A DNA stretch of 19,213 nt from an uncultured Bifidobacteriaceae bacterium. Its GTDB lineage: Bacteria > Actinomycetota > Actinomycetes > Actinomycetales > Bifidobacteriaceae. Location of the stretch: the NCBI GenBank assembly GCA_946891915.1, contig CAMPNN010000020.1, positions 1 to 19,213 of the forward strand, read 5' to 3'. Each line of letters starts with the position of its first letter. The stretch's first letter is position 1. Positions 15,125-19,213 of the stretch are shown in pieces. Both the position numbers and the translations under genes were made by a program. The notes under the pieces were generated by a model. That model had not been told where the DNA came from, made no database searches, and was given only the letters and a program-made list of their open reading frames with translations.

Positions 15125-15200
15125 CTATTTATTATTTATTATTTGCTATTTACTATTTGTTATTCGCTATTTTCTGCTATTTACTATTTGCTATTTGCTA
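15125..15200 (-). repeat. TAGCAAA heptamer array beginning at the AKR stop codon
   Basis: The TAG stop codon of the aldo/keto reductase gene (15198-15200) begins the first of about ten 7-bp units: on the coding strand TAGCAAA, TAGCAAA, TAGTAAA, one 10-base unit, TAGCGAA, TAACAAA, TAGTAAA, TAGCAAA, TAATAAA, TAATAAA, then TAG. Every unit opens with TAG or TAA, so stops recur in every frame. The array ends about 40 bases before the pgeF start codon. Confidence 0.9.
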
Positions 15201-16061
15201 CCCGAGATAATCTAATTCTTCGCTGCTCAACTGCAAATCTGAAGCTTTTAAGCTGTCTAAAATAGTGGCCGGCCTGTGTGCTCCTGGAATTACAAATACG
15301 TGCTCGCCTTTTGCAAGCTCCCAAGCCAAAACAACCTGCTGGTAGCTTACTCCATGAGCCTCAGCTACTTTGCGGAATGGATCAAAAAGATGATCGTCAT
15401 ACGGATGGCGGAATCCACCTAACGGACTCCAGCATACGAAAGCAATTCCAAGCTTTTCGCAATATTGCAACGTATCTTCGTTTTCCAAATGTACTGGCGA
15501 ATACTGATTTTGCACTGCTACAAGCTTATCCCCTAAAATTTCGCGCGCAATGTCAATTTGTTCAACGGAAGCGTTAGAAATACCAATTTCTCGCGCCACG
15601 CCTTCGTCAAGCAACTGCTGCATTGCTTCAATAGATTCATTGTATGGCACTTCCGGATCCGGCCTGTGGAAGTAAAGCAAGTCGATAGTGTCAACGCCAA
15701 GCACCATTGCGGACTCTTTTGCGTGGCGAATTAAATGCTCTGGCTTGCCGTCCTTACCCCACGTTGGGCGTCCGTCTGTGAAGTTCCTAAAATGCCCGAC
15801 TTTTGTGGCTACAAGAATAGAAGATTTATCGCCTTTCCAAGTGCTTAAAGCTTCGTGAACAAGCTTTTCGCCGGTTTGTTCCTCACCACCAGAGCAGTAA
15901 TACGCCCATGCAGTATCGATATGAGTGCAGCCAGCGTCAAGAGCTGCGTGAATAGTTTCGATTCCCATATCGTGCCCGAGATTGTTTTCAATGGTCAGCG
16001 GCATTTCACCAAAGCCAATAGCTGTGGTGTCGAAGGATCCTAAAGCGCGATGCATTACCAT
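15198..16061 (-). CDS. Aldo/keto reductase family oxidoreductase
   Basis: This is a cytoplasmic NAD(P)H-dependent (beta/alpha)8-barrel reductase, 287 residues, a normal length. The catalytic tetrad of the superfamily can be read: Asp49 and Tyr54 in HIDTAWAYYCSG, Lys87 in VATKVGH and His132 in LLYFHRPD. GISNAS and the C-terminal VIPGAHRP segment, which binds the cofactor phosphate, are present. The substrate cannot be told from sequence. AGGGGG lies five bases before the ATG at 16061. A second ATG two codons later is an alternative start. Its stop codon opens a heptamer repeat array. Confidence 0.92.
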   Translation of the reverse strand: MVMHRALGSFDTTAIGFGEMPLTIENNLGHDMGIETIHAALDAGCTHIDTAWAYYCSGGEEQTGEKLVHEALSTWKGDKSSILVATKVGHFRNFTDGRPTWGKDGKPEHLIRHAKESAMVLGVDTIDLLYFHRPDPEVPYNESIEAMQQLLDEGVAREIGISNASVEQIDIAREILGDKLVAVQNQYSPVHLENEDTLQYCEKLGIAFVCWSPLGGFRHPYDDHLFDPFRKVAEAHGVSYQQVVLAWELAKGEHVFVIPGAHRPATILDSLKASDLQLSSEELDYLG

Positions 16062-16204
16062 ATTTGCCCCCTATTTTATAAGTTTTGTATTGTGTAATTC
16101 GTTTTATTGCGTTACGCGACTTTACGCAGTAGCAAAATATTATTTTATTTAAGTTTTATATTATTTTATTTTATTGCAAAGATTGCATAAAGATTTACGA
16201 AGTG
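16062..16204 (-). promoter_or_regulatory. Upstream region of the aldo/keto reductase gene
   Basis: The region is very AT-rich and has no gene. Several overlapping -10-like hexamers (TATAAA, TAAAAT) are present, with TTGCAA near 16170-16180 as a possible -35, so no single promoter can be picked. Together with the 11-bp array and the inverted repeat it fills the gap to pnp. Confidence 0.35.
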
Positions 16205-16303
16205 CATTATTAGAGAATTATTAGCGTTTTATTAGCGCGATATTTGGGAACTATTGACGCATTACTAGCGAATTACTAGCGAATTATTGGCGCATTATTT
16301 ACG
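16205..16303 (-). repeat. Nine 11-bp tandem repeats between pnp and the AKR gene
   Basis: Nine units in exact 11-bp register fill 16205-16303 (plus-strand consensus AATTANTAGCG, ending mostly in GCG). Examples are 16216-16226 AATTATTAGCG, 16260-16270 CATTACTAGCG, 16271-16281 AATTACTAGCG and 16282-16292 AATTATTGGCG. Units have diverged by substitution but the register has no insertion or deletion. Most units carry TAA or TAG on the minus strand. The period is close to one helical turn, so the G/C-rich ends would lie on one face of the DNA. Confidence 0.85.
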
Positions 16304-16349
16304 AGAAATGCCTCCAATTGCAAAAGCAGTTTGAAGGCATTCCGTAAAT
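16297..16349 (-). terminator. Interrupted inverted repeat past pnp, possible 3' end
   Basis: On the minus strand ATTTACG (16343-16349) pairs with CGTAAAT (16297-16303), and inside it AATGCCT pairs with AGGCATT, with small internal loops between. The structure lies about 70 bases past the pnp stop codon. There is no T-tract on the minus strand, so it is a weak candidate for intrinsic termination and may instead be an mRNA 3' end stabiliser. Confidence 0.45.
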
Positions 16350-16418
16350 TATTAATTTCTCAAATTATTAATTTATTTATTATCGTTTAGTATTTACTTT
16401 CCGATAAGTTTTATGCGA

Positions 16419-19213
16419 TTAATCTTCCTCGAACGGATCAAAATCGCGACGCACGCGGCGACGAGGGCGTTCAGTGCGCTCTTCGCGTGCCGAACGATAT
16501 TCGTCGTAGTGATCGTCGTCTGCAGCATAACGCGGGCTGCGTTCAGAGCCGCGACGATTCGTACGATCACCGCGATTCTGACGCTCACCACGAGCATCGC
16601 GGTCGGAGCGATCAGAACGATTATCTCGGTCATTATCACGATCGTCGTCGCGGTCACTGTAGCGGTCATCGCGACGAGAGCTACGACGAGCGCGATCGTC
16701 AAAATCATCGTCTTCATATCGGCCATCACGACTATCACGGCCATCACGGCCATCACGGCGAGAATTACGATCATCATAGCGGCTTGAGCGCTCACTGTAG
16801 CGGTCATCGCGCTCGTCGCGGTCGCTGCGATCGCGGTCATCACGATCGTCACGGTCATCGCGAAGGCGTCGACGCGGGCGGTCATCGCGATCCGAACGGT
16901 CACGATCGTCGCGACGTCCACGCGAACGGTAGTCGCCGCGATCCGCACGGTCACGATCGTCGCGGCTTGAACGCACGCGATTGTCGCGGCCCGCTGGAGC
17001 AGCAGACTCCTGATCCTCAAATCCTGGAATAGCCAAAGAAATCTTGCCACGCTCATCTACGCTCTGAACGATAACCTCAACATTATCGCCTTCCTTCAGC
17101 ACATCTTCAACAGTGTCAATTCGCTCACCGTTAGCCAGATTACGAATTTGCGAAATATGAAGCAAGCCATCAGTTCCAGGAGTCAAATTCACAAAAGCAC
17201 CGAAGCTCGTGGTCTTAACTACCTTACCGGTGAAAGTTTCACCAGCTTTTGGAATATGAGGATTGGCAATAGAATCAATAATTTCCTTTGCCTTCTGAGC
17301 AGCTTCGCCACCTTCGGAAGCAATGTACACTGTACCATCGTCCTCAATAGCAATCTCAGCACCAGTATCTTCCTGAATCTGGTTAATAGTCTTGCCCTTA
17401 GGACCAATCACTTCACCAATCTTATCCACAGGAATCGTAGTGGTAATAACGCGTGGAGCAAATGGGCTCATCTCAGCAGGGCAATCAATGCACTCGTTAA
17501 TAACCTCAAGAATGGTTGTACGAGCCTCATGAGCCTGCTGCAAAGCGGAAGCCAAAATGTCTGCTGGAATACCATCAAGCTTAGTATCAAGCTGCAAAGC
17601 AGTAATAAACTCGGAAGTACCAGCAACCTTAAAGTCCATGTCGCCGAAAGCATCTTCTGCACCAAGGATATCGGTCAAGGTCTTAAAGATGTGCTTTCCG
17701 TCAACATCTCCAGAAACCAAGCCCATAGCAATACCAGCAACAGGAGCCTTCAAAGGCACGCCAGCCGCAAGCAAGGAAAGCGTGGAAGCGCACACAGACC
17801 CCATAGAAGTGGAGCCGTTGGAACCAATAGCCTCAGACACCTGACGAATAGCGTATGGGAACTCTTCACGACTTGGCAATACTGGCACCAAAGCTTTTTC
17901 TGCAAGAGCACCGTGACCAATTTCACGACGCTTTGGAGAACCAACGCGACCAGTTTCGCCAGTGGAATATGGAGGCATTTCGTAGTTGTGCATGTAACGC
18001 TTGGTTTGTGGACCAGAAAGTGCGTCGACTTGCTGTTCCATCTTCAACATATTCAAAGTTGTAACACCAAGAATTTGGGTTTCGCCACGCTGGAAGAGCG
18101 CGGAACCATGCACGCGAGGCACGATGTCAACCTCTGCAGAAAGCGTACGAATATCACGCAAACCGCGGCCGTCAATACGATAATCCTCCGTCAAAATACG
18201 ACGGCGAACAATCTGACGCTGCAATTCCTTAAACGCGTTGCCAAGTTCCTTTTCTTTCTCGGCTTCGTCCATGTCAGTGAACTCTTCAGCAATTGCTGCA
18301 CGCACGTTTTCTTTAATTTCTGCAATGCGATCCTGGCGAGGAAGCTTTTCTGCAATAGAAAGAGCCTCATTCAAATCAGCATGAGCAATTTCGTCAATTC
18401 GTGCGTAAAGTTCGTCAGTATACTCTGGGAAAAGCTGGAATTCTTTAGTTTCTTTAGCTGCAATGCGCTTCAATTCGTTCTGAGCTTCGCAAATCACCTT
18501 AATGAAAGGCTTAGCAGCTTCCAAACCGCCGGCAACAACTTCCTCATCCGGCTTAGTTTGACCCTCATTGTAAATCAAATTCCAAGCGTTCTTGCCAGCG
18601 CCTGCTTCGATCATTGCAATAGCAACATCACCGTTTTCAATAACGCGTCCAGCAACCACAATCTCGAACACAGCGCGCTCACGTTCACTCCAACGAGGGA
18701 AAGCAACCCACTGGCCATCAATCAAAGCCAAGCGCACACCAGAAACTGGGCCTTCAAATGGCAAACCAGAAATCATAGTGGACGCAGAAGCAGCGTTCAA
18801 AGCAATAACGTCGTAAGCATCATCCGGATTAATTGCCAAAATCGTTTCCACAACCTGCACTTCGTTACGAAGAGTATGTGGGAACAATGGTCGCAGCGGG
18901 CGATCAATAATTCTGCATGCCAACGTTGCTTCGTTAGAAGGACGACCCTCCCTGCGGAAGAAAGAGCCAGGAATCTTACCAGCAGCGTACATTTTTTCTT
19001 CCACATCAACAGTTAATGGGAAGAAGTCGTAATTTTCTTTTGGACTAGATCCTGCAGTCGTCGTCGACAAAATCATGGAATCGTCATCCAAATATGCGGC
19101 AACAGCACCATCAGCTTGCTGTGCAAGGCGACCAGTTTCAAAGCGCAGCGTGCGCTTACCAAATGAACCATTATCAATAACGGCTTCTACAGCCTTAATT
19201 TCGGGACCCTCCA
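16419..19213 (-). CDS. pnp: Polynucleotide phosphorylase (5' end cut by window edge)
   Basis: PNPase degrades RNA 3' to 5' using phosphate. The reading frame runs open to the edge. The first full codon read is Glu ([15 protein letters not shown]), and the last two bases at the edge are TG, so the start codon is probably cut by a single base, making about 931 residues. The layout is complete: a first RNase PH domain (about 10-150), a helical domain, a second RNase PH domain (about 345-570) with catalytic [11 protein letters not shown] near 524, a KH domain with GPKGKTI (from about 589) and an S1 domain (from about 656). From about 735 an Arg/Asp/Ser/Gly-rich disordered tail of nearly 200 residues follows, far longer than in E. 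coli PNPase. Confidence 0.96.
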   Translation of the reverse strand, partial: EGPEIKAVEAVIDNGSFGKRTLRFETGRLAQQADGAVAAYLDDDSMILSTTTAGSSPKENYDFFPLTVDVEEKMYAAGKIPGSFFRREGRPSNEATLACRIIDRPLRPLFPHTLRNEVQVVETILAINPDDAYDVIALNAASASTMISGLPFEGPVSGVRLALIDGQWVAFPRWSERERAVFEIVVAGRVIENGDVAIAMIEAGAGKNAWNLIYNEGQTKPDEEVVAGGLEAAKPFIKVICEAQNELKRIAAKETKEFQLFPEYTDELYARIDEIAHADLNEALSIAEKLPRQDRIAEIKENVRAAIAEEFTDMDEAEKEKELGNAFKELQRQIVRRRILTEDYRIDGRGLRDIRTLSAEVDIVPRVHGSALFQRGETQILGVTTLNMLKMEQQVDALSGPQTKRYMHNYEMPPYSTGETGRVGSPKRREIGHGALAEKALVPVLPSREEFPYAIRQVSEAIGSNGSTSMGSVCASTLSLLAAGVPLKAPVAGIAMGLVSGDVDGKHIFKTLTDILGAEDAFGDMDFKVAGTSEFITALQLDTKLDGIPADILASALQQAHEARTTILEVINECIDCPAEMSPFAPRVITTTIPVDKIGEVIGPKGKTINQIQEDTGAEIAIEDDGTVYIASEGGEAAQKAKEIIDSIANPHIPKAGETFTGKVVKTTSFGAFVNLTPGTDGLLHISQIRNLANGERIDTVEDVLKEGDNVEVIVQSVDERGKISLAIPGFEDQESAAPAGRDNRVRSSRDDRDRADRGDYRSRGRRDDRDRSDRDDRPRRRLRDDRDDRDDRDRSDRDERDDRYSERSSRYDDRNSRRDGRDGRDSRDGRYEDDDFDDRARRSSRRDDRYSDRDDDRDNDRDNRSDRSDRDARGERQNRGDRTNRRGSERSPRYAADDDHYDEYRSAREERTERPRRRVRRDFDPFEED

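Noticed and set aside
17148..19016. 622-codon open frame on the plus strand
   Set aside because: It is antisense to pnp over its whole length, has Asn/Ser/Arg-rich unlikely composition, no ribosome binding site and no recognisable domain. Codon bias of pnp explains the open frame.

Overview
The window looks like core chromosome from a low-GC member of the Bifidobacteriaceae, most likely Gardnerella or a close relative. This rests on the character of the proteins: a bifidobacterial-type PNPase with a long Arg/Asp-rich tail, L7/L12 with an Ala-rich hinge, a DivIVA-type coiled-coil protein and an actinobacterial-looking rplJ promoter, all in AT-rich DNA. No database search was possible. Every gene I can support lies on the minus strand, so transcription runs from high to low coordinates. 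No mobile-element gene, tRNA, rRNA or CRISPR array was seen.

From right to left in transcription order: pnp (5' end cut by about one base at the window edge); an intergenic region with an 11-bp tandem array; an aldo/keto reductase; pgeF (YfiH/LACC1 family); a DivIVA-domain coiled-coil protein; pepC; about 730 bp without a gene, holding a 67-68 bp tandem palindrome array and a separate inverted-repeat element; a class I DAHP synthase; a two-gene unit of a small four-helix membrane protein and mtnN; the phosphate uptake operon pstS-pstC-pstA-pstB; an AzgA/PbuG-type NCS2 purine permease; and rplJ-rplL behind a strong promoter and a structured leader with an apparent attenuator.

Functionally the genes are housekeeping: translation (L10, L7/L12), RNA turnover (PNPase), high-affinity phosphate import, purine base uptake, methylthioadenosine/S-adenosylhomocysteine recycling, entry to the shikimate pathway, intracellular peptide trimming and polar growth or division. 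Intrinsic terminators are clear after rplL, the purine permease and pstB. The other 3' ends lack U-tract terminators.

The unexpected content is in the junctions. Several genes end in, or are followed by, short AT-rich tandem repeats whose units are 7, 10 or 11 bp, never a multiple of three, and which carry a stop triplet in nearly every unit. At four genes the real stop codon lies inside the repeat. Successive units therefore place stop codons in all three frames just past the gene. A second notable element is the tandem array behind pepC: its flanks are conserved while the palindromic stem is replaced by an unrelated but equally self-complementary stem in the middle copy. This suggests that the structure, not the sequence, is what is kept.
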